Shown: positions 43,445 through 55,810, numbered from the stretch's first letter. The stretch is 64,000 nucleotides of DNA from Siphonodentalium dalli (GCA_032622095.1 CP136068.1:188161309-188225308), one strand, 5' to 3'. Made by a program: numbers and translations. The notes: generated by a model not told the origin, from the sequence alone.

Positions 43445-43517
43445 GTCCCAGTAGCTCAGTGGATAGAGCGCTGGACTTCTAATCCAGAGGCCGTGGGTTC
43501 GATCCCCACCTGGGATG
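43445..43517 (+). tRNA. tRNA-Arg (UCU), array unit 5
   Basis: Same bases as the unit 1 gene. Confidence 0.97.
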
Positions 43518-43681
43518 ACGTATTTTTTGCACTTTTTGTGCCAACGAAATGGTCTGAAATGATAATACGATGAAAATAATACGATGCACCAGATTGTCTT
43601 CACAAACAAATATGTGGTTTGCTGCCGACAATAAAAAGACGCGAAATATGCAACAAAAAGCCTAAAATTGAAAAGTAAGAT

Positions 43682-43754
43682 CGCCCAACGTGGGGCTCGA
43701 ACCCACGACCCCGAGATTAAGAGTCTCGTGCTCTACAGACTGAGCTAGCCAGGC
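43682..43754 (-). tRNA. tRNA-Lys (CUU), array unit 5, G18 lost
   Basis: Plus-strand C to A at 43737 changes the D loop from AGTCGGTA to AGTCTGTA. The near-invariant G18, which contacts position 55 of the T loop, becomes U; the change also lies in the A box. The gene may be impaired in folding or transcription. Confidence 0.92.
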
Positions 43755-43986
43755 AGCCACGTCATCACATAATTATGTACACAGTCATCGGGAAACGAGG
43801 ATGGGAAAAAACCCAACTAATTTTACATTTAAACTATAGGCCTACTCGCAGTTTCTCTCTGCATGCTGGTTACTTTAAGTGAGACGACGGGTGTGAAGGA
43901 TGAGACCAATACACCGCAAGATAACATGTGGCATTGGCAACAATCAATACAGTCACTTCAACAAAAGTAAGACAAAAATGATTATC

Positions 43987-44059
43987 AGGTCCGGGCGAGG
44001 ATCGAACTCGCGACCTTCTGCGTGTAAAGCAGACGTGATAACCACTACACCACCGGACC
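43987..44059 (-). tRNA. tRNA-Val (UAC), array unit 6
   Basis: Same bases as the unit 1 gene. Confidence 0.97.
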
Positions 44060-44484
44060 TGTCCATAGCTAACAGATATAATAATTATCTGAGATTTCTT
44101 TGCATCCAAACTGAAGGACGTAAATTACTATGGACCACAGGTTGACTCTGTTTATATGCCAAAATGACCTTTGATCTGCTGAATATGAAAACTCAACAAA
44201 ACGGGGCTCCGAACTTTGGACGAATTACCTGGAATTGCGTGTATTTTTGTGGATTCATGCTGTAAACCCTGTTATATTGGCCGGATCAGATATATACATG
44301 TATGTATATTTAACAACTGAGTCGGCAGTTCCTGCATTATCTCTGATTTAAATCACAGCCCAGAAAATTACTCTTTATCAACATACACAATATATGGACA
44401 ATACAATCTCGTTAGATTAATTGATGCATTTAGCATTGGAGCTGACGGGATTCAAATTTAGATTGAAGTCACTAACTATCGTCC

Positions 44485-44556
44485 GACTCCGTGGCGCAAC
44501 GGTAGCGCGTCTGACTCCAGATCAGAAGGTTGCGTGTTCAAATCACGTCGGGGTCA
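44485..44556 (+). tRNA. tRNA-Trp (CCA), array unit 6
   Basis: Same bases as the unit 1 gene. Confidence 0.97.
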
Positions 44557-44702
44557 ATATTTTGAGGACCTATTTTTCAGTTTTGTTTCTGTGTTTTATT
44601 TTGGAATTATGCATCCATTGTACTAATGTACCAATACTCTATAATAAAACATGGGTGTCCATTCTATAACCATACGGGTATTGTTTAACGGTTTATCCGT
44701 AC

Positions 44703-44774
44703 TCCTCGGTAGTATAGTGGTAAGTATCCCCGCCTGTCACGCGGGAGACCGGGGTTCAATTCCCCGCCGGGGAG
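44703..44774 (+). tRNA. tRNA-Asp (GUC), array unit 6
   Basis: Same bases as the unit 1 gene. Confidence 0.97.
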
Positions 44775-44960
44775 ACTATACTTTTATTTGTCTTTGGTGC
44801 TTGAAAATAGTTTTGTGCACACGCTATGAAGATCCATTAGAAGATCCATTACATCACATTTAATATGCTGATCAATATTTTAATGACGGGGATATGTAGA
44901 CATTCCTGTTTGTTCCTTGATTGATTGAATACAATGCAATGAGTCAAAACATTTTGCACA

Positions 44961-45033
44961 GTCCCAGTAGCTCAGTGGATAGAGCGCTGGACTTCTAATC
45001 CAGAGGCCGTGGGTTCGATCCCCACCTGGGATG
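44961..45033 (+). tRNA. tRNA-Arg (UCU), array unit 6
   Basis: Same bases as the unit 1 gene. Confidence 0.97.
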
Positions 45034-45197
45034 ACGTATTTTTTGCACTTTTTGTGCCAACGAAATGGTCTGAAATGATAATACGATGAAAATAATACGA
45101 TGCACCAGATTGTCTTCACAAACAAATATGTGGTTTGCTGCCGACAATAAAAAGACGCGAAATATGCAACAAAAAGCCTAAAATTGAAAAGTAAGAT

Positions 45198-45270
45198 CGC
45201 CCAACGTGGGGCTCGAACCCACGACCCCGAGATTAAGAGTCTCGTGCTCTACCGACTGAGCTAACCAGGC
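45198..45270 (-). tRNA. tRNA-Lys (CUU), array unit 6, C7U variant
   Basis: Plus-strand G to A at 45264 changes acceptor base 7 from C to U, so C7-G66 becomes a U-G wobble. The stem is weaker but still paired, so it is probably functional. Confidence 0.95.
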
Positions 45271-45502
45271 AGCCACGTCATCACATAATTATGTACACAG
45301 TCATCGGGAAACGAGGATGGGAAAAAACCCAACTAATTTTACATTTAAACTATAGGCCTACTCGCAGTTTCTCTCTGCATGCTGGTTACTTTAAGTGAGA
45401 CGACGGGTGTGAAGGATGAGACCAATACACCGCAAGATAACATGTGGCATTGGCAACAATCAATACAGTCACTTCAACAAAAGTAAGACAAAAATGATTA
45501 TC

Positions 45503-45575
45503 AGGTCCGGGCGAGGATCGAACTCGCGACCTTCTGCGTGTAAAGCAGACGTGATAACCACTACACCACCGGACC
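45503..45575 (-). tRNA. tRNA-Val (UAC), array unit 7
   Basis: Same bases as the unit 1 gene. The Val-Trp spacer of this unit has C to T at 45813 and one extra T at 45884-45886. Confidence 0.97.
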
Positions 45576-46001
45576 TGTCCATAGCTAACAGATATAATAA
45601 TTATCTGAGATTTCTTTGCATCCAAACTGAAGGACGTAAATTACTATGGACCACAGGTTGACTCTGTTTATATGCCAAAATGACCTTTGATCTGCTGAAT
45701 ATGAAAACTCAACAAAACGGGGCTCCGAACTTTGGACGAATTACCTGGAATTGCGTGTATTTTTGTGGATTCATGCTGTAAACCCTGTTATATTGGCCGG
45801 ATCAGATATATATATGTATGTATATTTAACAACTGAGTCGGCAGTTCCTGCATTATCTCTGATTTAAATCACAGCCCAGAAAATTTACTCTTTATCAACA
45901 TACACAATATATGGACAATACAATCTCGTTAGATTAATTGATGCATTTAGCATTGGAGCTGACGGGATTCAAATTTAGATTGAAGTCACTAACTATCGTC
46001 C

Positions 46002-46073
46002 GACTCCGTGGCGCAACGGTAGCGCGTCTGACTCCAGATCAGAAGGTTGCGTGTTCAAATCACGTCGGGGTCA
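46002..46073 (+). tRNA. tRNA-Trp (CCA), array unit 7
   Basis: Same bases as the unit 1 gene. Confidence 0.97.
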
Positions 46074-46219
46074 ATATTTTGAGGACCTATTTTTCAGTTT
46101 TGTTTCTGTGTTTTATTTTGGAATTATGCATCCATTGTACTAATGTACCAATACTCTATAATAAAACATGGGTGTCCATTCTATAACCATACGGGTATTG
46201 TTTAACGGTTTATCCGTAC

Positions 46220-46291
46220 TCCTCGGTAGTATAGTGGTAAGTATCCCCGCCTGTCACGCGGGAGACCGGGGTTCAATTCCCCGCCGGGGAG
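46220..46291 (+). tRNA. tRNA-Asp (GUC), array unit 7
   Basis: Same bases as the unit 1 gene. Confidence 0.97.
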
Positions 46292-46477
46292 ACTATACTT
46301 TTATTTGTCTTTGGTGCTTGAAAATAGTTTTGTGCACACGCTATGAAGATCCATTAGAAGATCCATTACATCACATTTAATATGCTGATCAATATTTTAA
46401 TGACGGGGATATGTAGACATTCCTGTTTGTTCCTTGATTGATTGAATACAATGCAATGAGTCAAAACATTTTGCACA

Positions 46478-46550
46478 GTCCCAGTAGCTCAGTGGATAGA
46501 GCGCTGGACTTCTAATCCAGAGGCCGTGGGTTCGATCCCCACCTGGGATG
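46478..46550 (+). tRNA. tRNA-Arg (UCU), array unit 7
   Basis: Same bases as the unit 1 gene. Confidence 0.97.
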
Positions 46551-46714
46551 ACGTATTTTTTGCACTTTTTGTGCCAACGAAATGGTCTGAAATGATAATA
46601 CGATGAAAATAATACGATGCACCAGATTGTCTTCACAAACAAATATGTGGTTTGCTGCCGACAATAAAAAGACGCGAAATATGCAACAAAAAGCCTAAAA
46701 TTGAAAAGTAAGAT

Positions 46715-46787
46715 CGCCCAACGTGGGGCTCGAACCCACGACCCCGAGATTAAGAGTCTCGTGCTCTACCGACTGAGCTAGCCAGGC
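46715..46787 (-). tRNA. tRNA-Lys (CUU), array unit 7
   Basis: Same bases as the unit 1 gene. Confidence 0.97.
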
Positions 46788-47019
46788 AGCCACGTCATCA
46801 CATAATTATGTACACAGTCATCGGGAAACGAGGATGGGAAAAAACCCAACTAATTTTACATTTAAACTATAGGCCTACTCGCAGTTTCTCTCTGCATGCT
46901 GGTTACTTTAAGTGAGACGACGGGTGTGAAGGATGAGACCAATACACCGCAAGATAACATGTGGCATTGGCAACAATCAATACAGTCACTTCAACAAAAG
47001 TAAGACAAAAATGATTATC

Positions 47020-47092
47020 AGGTCCGGGCGAGGATCGAACTCGCGACCTTCTGCGTGTAAAGCAGACGTGATAACCACTACACCACCGGACC
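47020..47092 (-). tRNA. tRNA-Val (UAC), array unit 8
   Basis: Same bases as the unit 1 gene. Confidence 0.97.
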
Positions 47093-47517
47093 TGTCCATA
47101 GCTAACAGATATAATAATTATCTGAGATTTCTTTGCATCCAAACTGAAGGACGTAAATTACTATGGACCACAGGTTGACTCTGTTTATATGCCAAAATGA
47201 CCTTTGATCTGCTGAATATGAAAACTCAACAAAACGGGGCTCCGAACTTTGGACGAATTACCTGGAATTGCGTGTATTTTTGTGGATTCATGCTGTAAAC
47301 CCTGTTATATTGGCCGGATCAGATATATACATGTATGTATATTTAACAACTGAGTCGGCAGTTCCTGCATTATCTCTGATTTAAATCACAGCCCAGAAAA
47401 TTACTCTTTATCAACATACACAATATATGGACAATACAATCTCGTTAGATTAATTGATGCATTTAGCATTGGAGCTGACGGGATTCAAATTTAGATTGAA
47501 GTCACTAACTATCGTCC

Positions 47518-47589
47518 GACTCCGTGGCGCAACGGTAGCGCGTCTGACTCCAGATCAGAAGGTTGCGTGTTCAAATCACGTCGGGGTCA
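47518..47589 (+). tRNA. tRNA-Trp (CCA), array unit 8
   Basis: Same bases as the unit 1 gene. Confidence 0.97.
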
Positions 47590-47735
47590 ATATTTTGAGG
47601 ACCTATTTTTCAGTTTTGTTTCTGTGTTTTATTTTGGAATTATGCATCCATTGTACTAATGTACCAATACTCTATAATAAAACATGGGTGTCCATTCTAT
47701 AACCATACGGGTATTGTTTAACGGTTTATCCGTAC

Positions 47736-47807
47736 TCCTCGGTAGTATAGTGGTAAGTATCCCCGCCTGTCACGCGGGAGACCGGGGTTCAATTCCCCGC
47801 CGGGGAG
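47736..47807 (+). tRNA. tRNA-Asp (GUC), array unit 8
   Basis: Same bases as the unit 1 gene. Confidence 0.97.
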
Positions 47808-47993
47808 ACTATACTTTTATTTGTCTTTGGTGCTTGAAAATAGTTTTGTGCACACGCTATGAAGATCCATTAGAAGATCCATTACATCACATTTAATATG
47901 CTGATCAATATTTTAATGACGGGGATATGTAGACATTCCTGTTTGTTCCTTGATTGATTGAATACAATGCAATGAGTCAAAACATTTTGCACA

Positions 47994-48066
47994 GTCCCAG
48001 TAGCTCAGTGGATAGAGCGCTGGACTTCTAATCCAGAGGCCGTGGGTTCGATCCCCACCTGGGATG
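47994..48066 (+). tRNA. tRNA-Arg (UCU), array unit 8
   Basis: Same bases as the unit 1 gene. Confidence 0.97.
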
Positions 48067-48230
48067 ACGTATTTTTTGCACTTTTTGTGCCAACGAAATG
48101 GTCTGAAATGATAATACGATGAAAATAATACGATGCACCAGATTGTCTTCACAAACAAATATGTGGTTTGCTGCCGACAATAAAAAGACGCGAAATATGC
48201 AACAAAAAGCCTAAAATTGAAAAGTAAGAT

Positions 48231-48303
48231 CGCCCAACGTGGGGCTCGAACCCACGACCCCGAGATTAAGAGTCTCGTGCTCTACCGACTGAGCTAGCCA
48301 GGC
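48231..48303 (-). tRNA. tRNA-Lys (CUU), array unit 8
   Basis: Same bases as the unit 1 gene. Confidence 0.97.
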
Positions 48304-48535
48304 AGCCACGTCATCACATAATTATGTACACAGTCATCGGGAAACGAGGATGGGAAAAAACCCAACTAATTTTACATTTAAACTATAGGCCTACTCGCAG
48401 TTTCTCTCTGCATGCTGGTTACTTTAAGTGAGACGACGGGTGTGAAGGATGAGACCAATACACCGCAAGATAACATGTGGCATTGGCAACAATCAATACA
48501 GTCACTTCAACAAAAGTAAGACAAAAATGATTATC

Positions 48536-48608
48536 AGGTCCGGGCGAGGATCGAACTCGCGACCTTCTGCGTGTAAAGCAGACGTGATAACCACTACACC
48601 ACCGGACC
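48536..48608 (-). tRNA. tRNA-Val (UAC), array unit 9
   Basis: Same bases as the unit 1 gene. The spacer 56 bp away has A to G at 48664, shared with unit 11. Confidence 0.97.
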
Positions 48609-49033
48609 TGTCCATAGCTAACAGATATAATAATTATCTGAGATTTCTTTGCATCCAAACTGAGGGACGTAAATTACTATGGACCACAGGTTGACTCTGT
48701 TTATATGCCAAAATGACCTTTGATCTGCTGAATATGAAAACTCAACAAAACGGGGCTCCGAACTTTGGACGAATTACCTGGAATTGCGTGTATTTTTGTG
48801 GATTCATGCTGTAAACCCTGTTATATTGGCCGGATCAGATATATACATGTATGTATATTTAACAACTGAGTCGGCAGTTCCTGCATTATCTCTGATTTAA
48901 ATCACAGCCCAGAAAATTACTCTTTATCAACATACACAATATATGGACAATACAATCTCGTTAGATTAATTGATGCATTTAGCATTGGAGCTGACGGGAT
49001 TCAAATTTAGATTGAAGTCACTAACTATCGTCC

Positions 49034-49105
49034 GACTCCGTGGCGCAACGGTAGCGCGTCTGACTCCAGATCAGAAGGTTGCGTGTTCAAATCACGTCGG
49101 GGTCA
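49034..49105 (+). tRNA. tRNA-Trp (CCA), array unit 9
   Basis: Same bases as the unit 1 gene. Confidence 0.97.
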
Positions 49106-49251
49106 ATATTTTGAGGACCTATTTTTCAGTTTTGTTTCTGTGTTTTATTTTGGAATTATGCATCCATTGTACTAATGTACCAATACTCTATAATAAAACA
49201 TGGGTGTCCATTCTATAACCATACGGGTATTGTTTAACGGTTTATCCGTAC

Positions 49252-49323
49252 TCCTCGGTAGTATAGTGGTAAGTATCCCCGCCTGTCACGCGGGAGACCG
49301 GGGTTCAATTCCCCGCCGGGGAG
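49252..49323 (+). tRNA. tRNA-Asp (GUC), array unit 9
   Basis: Same bases as the unit 1 gene. Confidence 0.97.
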
Positions 49324-49509
49324 ACTATACTTTTATTTGTCTTTGGTGCTTGAAAATAGTTTTGTGCACACGCTATGAAGATCCATTAGAAGATCCATTA
49401 CATCACATTTAATATGCTGATCAATATTTTAATGACGGGGATATGTAGACATTCCTGTTTGTTCCTTGATTGATTGAATACAATGCAATGAGTCAAAACA
49501 TTTTGCACA

Positions 49510-49582
49510 GTCCCAGTAGCTCAGTGGATAGAGCGCTGGACTTCTAATCCAGAGGCCGTGGGTTCGATCCCCACCTGGGATG
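49510..49582 (+). tRNA. tRNA-Arg (UCU), array unit 9
   Basis: Same bases as the unit 1 gene. Confidence 0.97.
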
Positions 49583-49746
49583 ACGTATTTTTTGCACTTT
49601 TTGTGCCAACGAAATGGTCTGAAATGATAATACGATGAAAATAATACGATGCACCAGATTGTCTTCACAAACAAATATGTGGTTTGCTGCCGACAATAAA
49701 AAGACGCGAAATATGCAACAAAAAGCCTAAAATTGAAAAGTAAGAT

Positions 49747-49819
49747 CGCCCAACGTGGGGCTCGAACCCACGACCCCGAGATTAAGAGTCTCGTGCTCTA
49801 CCGACTGAGCTAGCCAGGC
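49747..49819 (-). tRNA. tRNA-Lys (CUU), array unit 9
   Basis: Same bases as the unit 1 gene. Confidence 0.97.
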
Positions 49820-50051
49820 AGCCACGTCATCACATAATTATGTACACAGTCATCGGGAAACGAGGATGGGAAAAAACCCAACTAATTTTACATTTAAACT
49901 ATAGGCCTACTCGCAGTTTCTCTCTGCATGCTGGTTACTTTAAGTGAGACGACGGGTGTGAAGGATGAGACCAATACACCGCAAGATAACATGTGGCATT
50001 GGCAACAATCAATACAGTCACTTCAACAAAAGTAAGACAAAAATGATTATC

Positions 50052-50124
50052 AGGTCCGGGCGAGGATCGAACTCGCGACCTTCTGCGTGTAAAGCAGACG
50101 TGATAACCACTACACCACCGGACC
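50052..50124 (-). tRNA. tRNA-Val (UAC), array unit 10
   Basis: Same bases as the unit 1 gene. The following spacer has G to T at 50345, seen only here. Confidence 0.97.
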
Positions 50125-50549
50125 TGTCCATAGCTAACAGATATAATAATTATCTGAGATTTCTTTGCATCCAAACTGAAGGACGTAAATTACTATGGAC
50201 CACAGGTTGACTCTGTTTATATGCCAAAATGACCTTTGATCTGCTGAATATGAAAACTCAACAAAACGGGGCTCCGAACTTTGGACGAATTACCTGGAAT
50301 TGCGTGTATTTTTGTGGATTCATGCTGTAAACCCTGTTATATTGTCCGGATCAGATATATACATGTATGTATATTTAACAACTGAGTCGGCAGTTCCTGC
50401 ATTATCTCTGATTTAAATCACAGCCCAGAAAATTACTCTTTATCAACATACACAATATATGGACAATACAATCTCGTTAGATTAATTGATGCATTTAGCA
50501 TTGGAGCTGACGGGATTCAAATTTAGATTGAAGTCACTAACTATCGTCC

Positions 50550-50621
50550 GACTCCGTGGCGCAACGGTAGCGCGTCTGACTCCAGATCAGAAGGTTGCGT
50601 GTTCAAATCACGTCGGGGTCA
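50550..50621 (+). tRNA. tRNA-Trp (CCA), array unit 10
   Basis: Same bases as the unit 1 gene. Confidence 0.97.
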
Positions 50622-50767
50622 ATATTTTGAGGACCTATTTTTCAGTTTTGTTTCTGTGTTTTATTTTGGAATTATGCATCCATTGTACTAATGTACCAAT
50701 ACTCTATAATAAAACATGGGTGTCCATTCTATAACCATACGGGTATTGTTTAACGGTTTATCCGTAC

Positions 50768-50839
50768 TCCTCGGTAGTATAGTGGTAAGTATCCCCGCCT
50801 GTCACGCGGGAGACCGGGGTTCAATTCCCCGCCGGGGAG
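50768..50839 (+). tRNA. tRNA-Asp (GUC), array unit 10
   Basis: Same bases as the unit 1 gene. Confidence 0.97.
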
Positions 50840-51025
50840 ACTATACTTTTATTTGTCTTTGGTGCTTGAAAATAGTTTTGTGCACACGCTATGAAGATCC
50901 ATTAGAAGATCCATTACATCACATTTAATATGCTGATCAATATTTTAATGACGGGGATATGTAGACATTCCTGTTTGTTCCTTGATTGATTGAATACAAT
51001 GCAATGAGTCAAAACATTTTGCACA

Positions 51026-51098
51026 GTCCCAGTAGCTCAGTGGATAGAGCGCTGGACTTCTAATCCAGAGGCCGTGGGTTCGATCCCCACCTGGGATG
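51026..51098 (+). tRNA. tRNA-Arg (UCU), array unit 10
   Basis: Same bases as the unit 1 gene. Confidence 0.97.
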
Positions 51099-51262
51099 AC
51101 GTATTTTTTGCACTTTTTGTGCCAACGAAATGGTCTGAAATGATAATACGATGAAAATAATACGATGCACCAGATTGTCTTCACAAACAAATATGTGGTT
51201 TGCTGCCGACAATAAAAAGACGCGAAATATGCAACAAAAAGCCTAAAATTGAAAAGTAAGAT

Positions 51263-51335
51263 CGCCCAACGTGGGGCTCGAACCCACGACCCCGAGATTA
51301 AGAGTCTCGTGCTCTACCGACTGAGCTAGCCAGGC
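51263..51335 (-). tRNA. tRNA-Lys (CUU), array unit 10
   Basis: Same bases as the unit 1 gene. Confidence 0.97.
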
Positions 51336-51567
51336 AGCCACGTCATCACATAATTATGTACACAGTCATCGGGAAACGAGGATGGGAAAAAACCCAACTA
51401 ATTTTACATTTAAACTATAGGCCTACTCGCAGTTTCTCTCTGCATGCTGGTTACTTTAAGTGAGACGACGGGTGTGAAGGATGAGACCAATACACCGCAA
51501 GATAACATGTGGCATTGGCAACAATCAATACAGTCACTTCAACAAAAGTAAGACAAAAATGATTATC

Positions 51568-51640
51568 AGGTCCGGGCGAGGATCGAACTCGCGACCTTCT
51601 GCGTGTAAAGCAGACGTGATAACCACTACACCACCGGACC
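51568..51640 (-). tRNA. tRNA-Val (UAC), array unit 11
   Basis: Same bases as the unit 1 gene. The spacer change at 51696 is shared with unit 9. Confidence 0.97.
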
Positions 51641-52065
51641 TGTCCATAGCTAACAGATATAATAATTATCTGAGATTTCTTTGCATCCAAACTGAGGGAC
51701 GTAAATTACTATGGACCACAGGTTGACTCTGTTTATATGCCAAAATGACCTTTGATCTGCTGAATATGAAAACTCAACAAAACGGGGCTCCGAACTTTGG
51801 ACGAATTACCTGGAATTGCGTGTATTTTTGTGGATTCATGCTGTAAACCCTGTTATATTGGCCGGATCAGATATATACATGTATGTATATTTAACAACTG
51901 AGTCGGCAGTTCCTGCATTATCTCTGATTTAAATCACAGCCCAGAAAATTACTCTTTATCAACATACACAATATATGGACAATACAATCTCGTTAGATTA
52001 ATTGATGCATTTAGCATTGGAGCTGACGGGATTCAAATTTAGATTGAAGTCACTAACTATCGTCC

Positions 52066-52137
52066 GACTCCGTGGCGCAACGGTAGCGCGTCTGACTCCA
52101 GATCAGAAGGTTGCGTGTTCAAATCACGTCGGGGTCA
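52066..52137 (+). tRNA. tRNA-Trp (CCA), array unit 11
   Basis: Same bases as the unit 1 gene. Confidence 0.97.
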
Positions 52138-52283
52138 ATATTTTGAGGACCTATTTTTCAGTTTTGTTTCTGTGTTTTATTTTGGAATTATGCATCCATT
52201 GTACTAATGTACCAATACTCTATAATAAAACATGGGTGTCCATTCTATAACCATACGGGTATTGTTTAACGGTTTATCCGTAC

Positions 52284-52355
52284 TCCTCGGTAGTATAGTG
52301 GTAAGTATCCCCGCCTGTCACGCGGGAGACCGGGGTTCAATTCCCCGCCGGGGAG
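52284..52355 (+). tRNA. tRNA-Asp (GUC), array unit 11
   Basis: Same bases as the unit 1 gene. The downstream spacer has T to C at 52408, shared with unit 12. Confidence 0.97.
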
Positions 52356-52541
52356 ACTATACTTTTATTTGTCTTTGGTGCTTGAAAATAGTTTTGTGCA
52401 CACGCTACGAAGATCCATTAGAAGATCCATTACATCACATTTAATATGCTGATCAATATTTTAATGACGGGGATATGTAGACATTCCTGTTTGTTCCTTG
52501 ATTGATTGAATACAATGCAATGAGTCAAAACATTTTGCACA

Positions 52542-52614
52542 GTCCCAGTAGCTCAGTGGATAGAGCGCTGGACTTCTAATCCAGAGGCCGTGGGTTCGAT
52601 CCCCACCTGGGATG
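52542..52614 (+). tRNA. tRNA-Arg (UCU), array unit 11
   Basis: Same bases as the unit 1 gene. Confidence 0.97.
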
Positions 52615-52778
52615 ACGTATTTTTTGCACTTTTTGTGCCAACGAAATGGTCTGAAATGATAATACGATGAAAATAATACGATGCACCAGATTGTCTTCAC
52701 AAACAAATATGTGGTTTGCTGCCGACAATAAAAAGACGCGAAATATGCAACAAAAAGCCTAAAATTGAAAAGTAAGAT

Positions 52779-52851
52779 CGCCCAACGTGGGGCTCGAACC
52801 CACGACCCCGAGATTAAGAGTCTCGTGCTCTACCGACTGAGCTAGCCAGGC
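52779..52851 (-). tRNA. tRNA-Lys (CUU), array unit 11
   Basis: Same bases as the unit 1 gene. Confidence 0.97.
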
Positions 52852-53083
52852 AGCCACGTCATCACATAATTATGTACACAGTCATCGGGAAACGAGGATG
52901 GGAAAAAACCCAACTAATTTTACATTTAAACTATAGGCCTACTCGCAGTTTCTCTCTGCATGCTGGTTACTTTAAGTGAGACGACGGGTGTGAAGGATGA
53001 GACCAATACACCGCAAGATAACATGTGGCATTGGCAACAATCAATACAGTCACTTCAACAAAAGTAAGACAAAAATGATTATC

Positions 53084-53156
53084 AGGTCCGGGCGAGGATC
53101 GAACTCGCGACCTTCTGCGTGTAAAGCAGACGTGATAACCACTACACCACCGGACC
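53084..53156 (-). tRNA. tRNA-Val (UAC), array unit 12
   Basis: Same bases as the unit 1 gene. Confidence 0.97.
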
Positions 53157-53581
53157 TGTCCATAGCTAACAGATATAATAATTATCTGAGATTTCTTTGC
53201 ATCCAAACTGAAGGACGTAAATTACTATGGACCACAGGTTGACTCTGTTTATATGCCAAAATGACCTTTGATCTGCTGAATATGAAAACTCAACAAAACG
53301 GGGCTCCGAACTTTGGACGAATTACCTGGAATTGCGTGTATTTTTGTGGATTCATGCTGTAAACCCTGTTATATTGGCCGGATCAGATATATACATGTAT
53401 GTATATTTAACAACTGAGTCGGCAGTTCCTGCATTATCTCTGATTTAAATCACAGCCCAGAAAATTACTCTTTATCAACATACACAATATATGGACAATA
53501 CAATCTCGTTAGATTAATTGATGCATTTAGCATTGGAGCTGACGGGATTCAAATTTAGATTGAAGTCACTAACTATCGTCC

Positions 53582-53653
53582 GACTCCGTGGCGCAACGGT
53601 AGCGCGTCTGACTCCAGATCAGAAGGTTGCGTGTTCAAATCACGTCGGGGTCA
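53582..53653 (+). tRNA. tRNA-Trp (CCA), array unit 12
   Basis: Same bases as the unit 1 gene. Confidence 0.97.
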
Positions 53654-53799
53654 ATATTTTGAGGACCTATTTTTCAGTTTTGTTTCTGTGTTTTATTTTG
53701 GAATTATGCATCCATTGTACTAATGTACCAATACTCTATAATAAAACATGGGTGTCCATTCTATAACCATACGGGTATTGTTTAACGGTTTATCCGTAC

Positions 53800-53871
53800 T
53801 CCTCGGTAGTATAGTGGTAAGTATCCCCGCCTGTCACGCGGGAGACCGGGGTTCAATTCCCCGCCGGGGAG
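53800..53871 (+). tRNA. tRNA-Asp (GUC), array unit 12
   Basis: Same bases as the unit 1 gene. The downstream spacer has T to C at 53924, shared with unit 11. Confidence 0.97.
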
Positions 53872-54057
53872 ACTATACTTTTATTTGTCTTTGGTGCTTG
53901 AAAATAGTTTTGTGCACACGCTACGAAGATCCATTAGAAGATCCATTACATCACATTTAATATGCTGATCAATATTTTAATGACGGGGATATGTAGACAT
54001 TCCTGTTTGTTCCTTGATTGATTGAATACAATGCAATGAGTCAAAACATTTTGCACA

Positions 54058-54130
54058 GTCCCAGTAGCTCAGTGGATAGAGCGCTGGACTTCTAATCCAG
54101 AGGCCGTGGGTTCGATCCCCACCTGGGATG
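54058..54130 (+). tRNA. tRNA-Arg (UCU), array unit 12
   Basis: Same bases as the unit 1 gene. Confidence 0.97.
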
Positions 54131-54294
54131 ACGTATTTTTTGCACTTTTTGTGCCAACGAAATGGTCTGAAATGATAATACGATGAAAATAATACGATGC
54201 ACCAGATTGTCTTCACAAACAAATATGTGGTTTGCTGCCGACAATAAAAAGACGCGAAATATGCAACAAAAAGCCTAAAATTGAAAAGTAAGAT

Positions 54295-54367
54295 CGCCCA
54301 ACGTGGGGCTCGAACCCACGACCCCGAGATTAAGAGTCTCGTGCTCTACCGACTGAGCTAGCCAGGC
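54295..54367 (-). tRNA. tRNA-Lys (CUU), array unit 12
   Basis: Same bases as the unit 1 gene. Confidence 0.97.
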
Positions 54368-54599
54368 AGCCACGTCATCACATAATTATGTACACAGTCA
54401 TCGGGAAACGAGGATGGGAAAAAACCCAACTAATTTTACATTTAAACTATAGGCCTACTCGCAGTTTCTCTCTGCATGCTGGTTACTTTAAGTGAGACGA
54501 CGGGTGTGAAGGATGAGACCAATACACCGCAAGATAACATGTGGCATTGGCAACAATCAATACAGTCACTTCAACAAAAGTAAGACAAAAATGATTATC

Positions 54600-54672
54600 A
54601 GGTCCGGGCGAGGATCGAACTCGCGACCTTCTGCGTGTAAAGCAGACGTGATAACCACTACACCACCGGACC
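54600..54672 (-). tRNA. tRNA-Val (UAC), array unit 13
   Basis: Same bases as the unit 1 gene. Confidence 0.97.
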
Positions 54673-55097
54673 TGTCCATAGCTAACAGATATAATAATTA
54701 TCTGAGATTTCTTTGCATCCAAACTGAAGGACGTAAATTACTATGGACCACAGGTTGACTCTGTTTATATGCCAAAATGACCTTTGATCTGCTGAATATG
54801 AAAACTCAACAAAACGGGGCTCCGAACTTTGGACGAATTACCTGGAATTGCGTGTATTTTTGTGGATTCATGCTGTAAACCCTGTTATATTGGCCGGATC
54901 AGATATATACATGTATGTATATTTAACAACTGAGTCGGCAGTTCCTGCATTATCTCTGATTTAAATCACAGCCCAGAAAATTACTCTTTATCAACATACA
55001 CAATATATGGACAATACAATCTCGTTAGATTAATTGATGCATTTAGCATTGGAGCTGACGGGATTCAAATTTAGATTGAAGTCACTAACTATCGTCC

Positions 55098-55169
55098 GAC
55101 TCCGTGGCGCAACGGTAGCGCGTCTGACTCCAGATCAGAAGGTTGCGTGTTCAAATCACGTCGGGGTCA
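55098..55169 (+). tRNA. tRNA-Trp (CCA), array unit 13
   Basis: Same bases as the unit 1 gene. Confidence 0.97.
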
Positions 55170-55315
55170 ATATTTTGAGGACCTATTTTTCAGTTTTGTT
55201 TCTGTGTTTTATTTTGGAATTATGCATCCATTGTACTAATGTACCAATACTCTATAATAAAACATGGGTGTCCATTCTATAACCATACGGGTATTGTTTA
55301 ACGGTTTATCCGTAC

Positions 55316-55387
55316 TCCTCGGTAGTATAGTGGTAAGTATCCCCGCCTGTCACGCGGGAGACCGGGGTTCAATTCCCCGCCGGGGAG
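55316..55387 (+). tRNA. tRNA-Asp (GUC), array unit 13
   Basis: Same bases as the unit 1 gene. Confidence 0.97.
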
Positions 55388-55573
55388 ACTATACTTTTAT
55401 TTGTCTTTGGTGCTTGAAAATAGTTTTGTGCACACGCTATGAAGATCCATTAGAAGATCCATTACATCACATTTAATATGCTGATCAATATTTTAATGAC
55501 GGGGATATGTAGACATTCCTGTTTGTTCCTTGATTGATTGAATACAATGCAATGAGTCAAAACATTTTGCACA

Positions 55574-55646
55574 GTCCCAGTAGCTCAGTGGATAGAGCGC
55601 TGGACTTCTAATCCAGAGGCCGTGGGTTCGATCCCCACCTGGGATG
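55574..55646 (+). tRNA. tRNA-Arg (UCU), array unit 13
   Basis: Same bases as the unit 1 gene. Confidence 0.97.
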
Positions 55647-55810
55647 ACGTATTTTTTGCACTTTTTGTGCCAACGAAATGGTCTGAAATGATAATACGAT
55701 GAAAATAATACGATGCACCAGATTGTCTTCACAAACAAATATGTGGTTTGCTGCCGACAATAAAAAGACGCGAAATATGCAACAAAAAGCCTAAAATTGA
55801 AAAGTAAGAT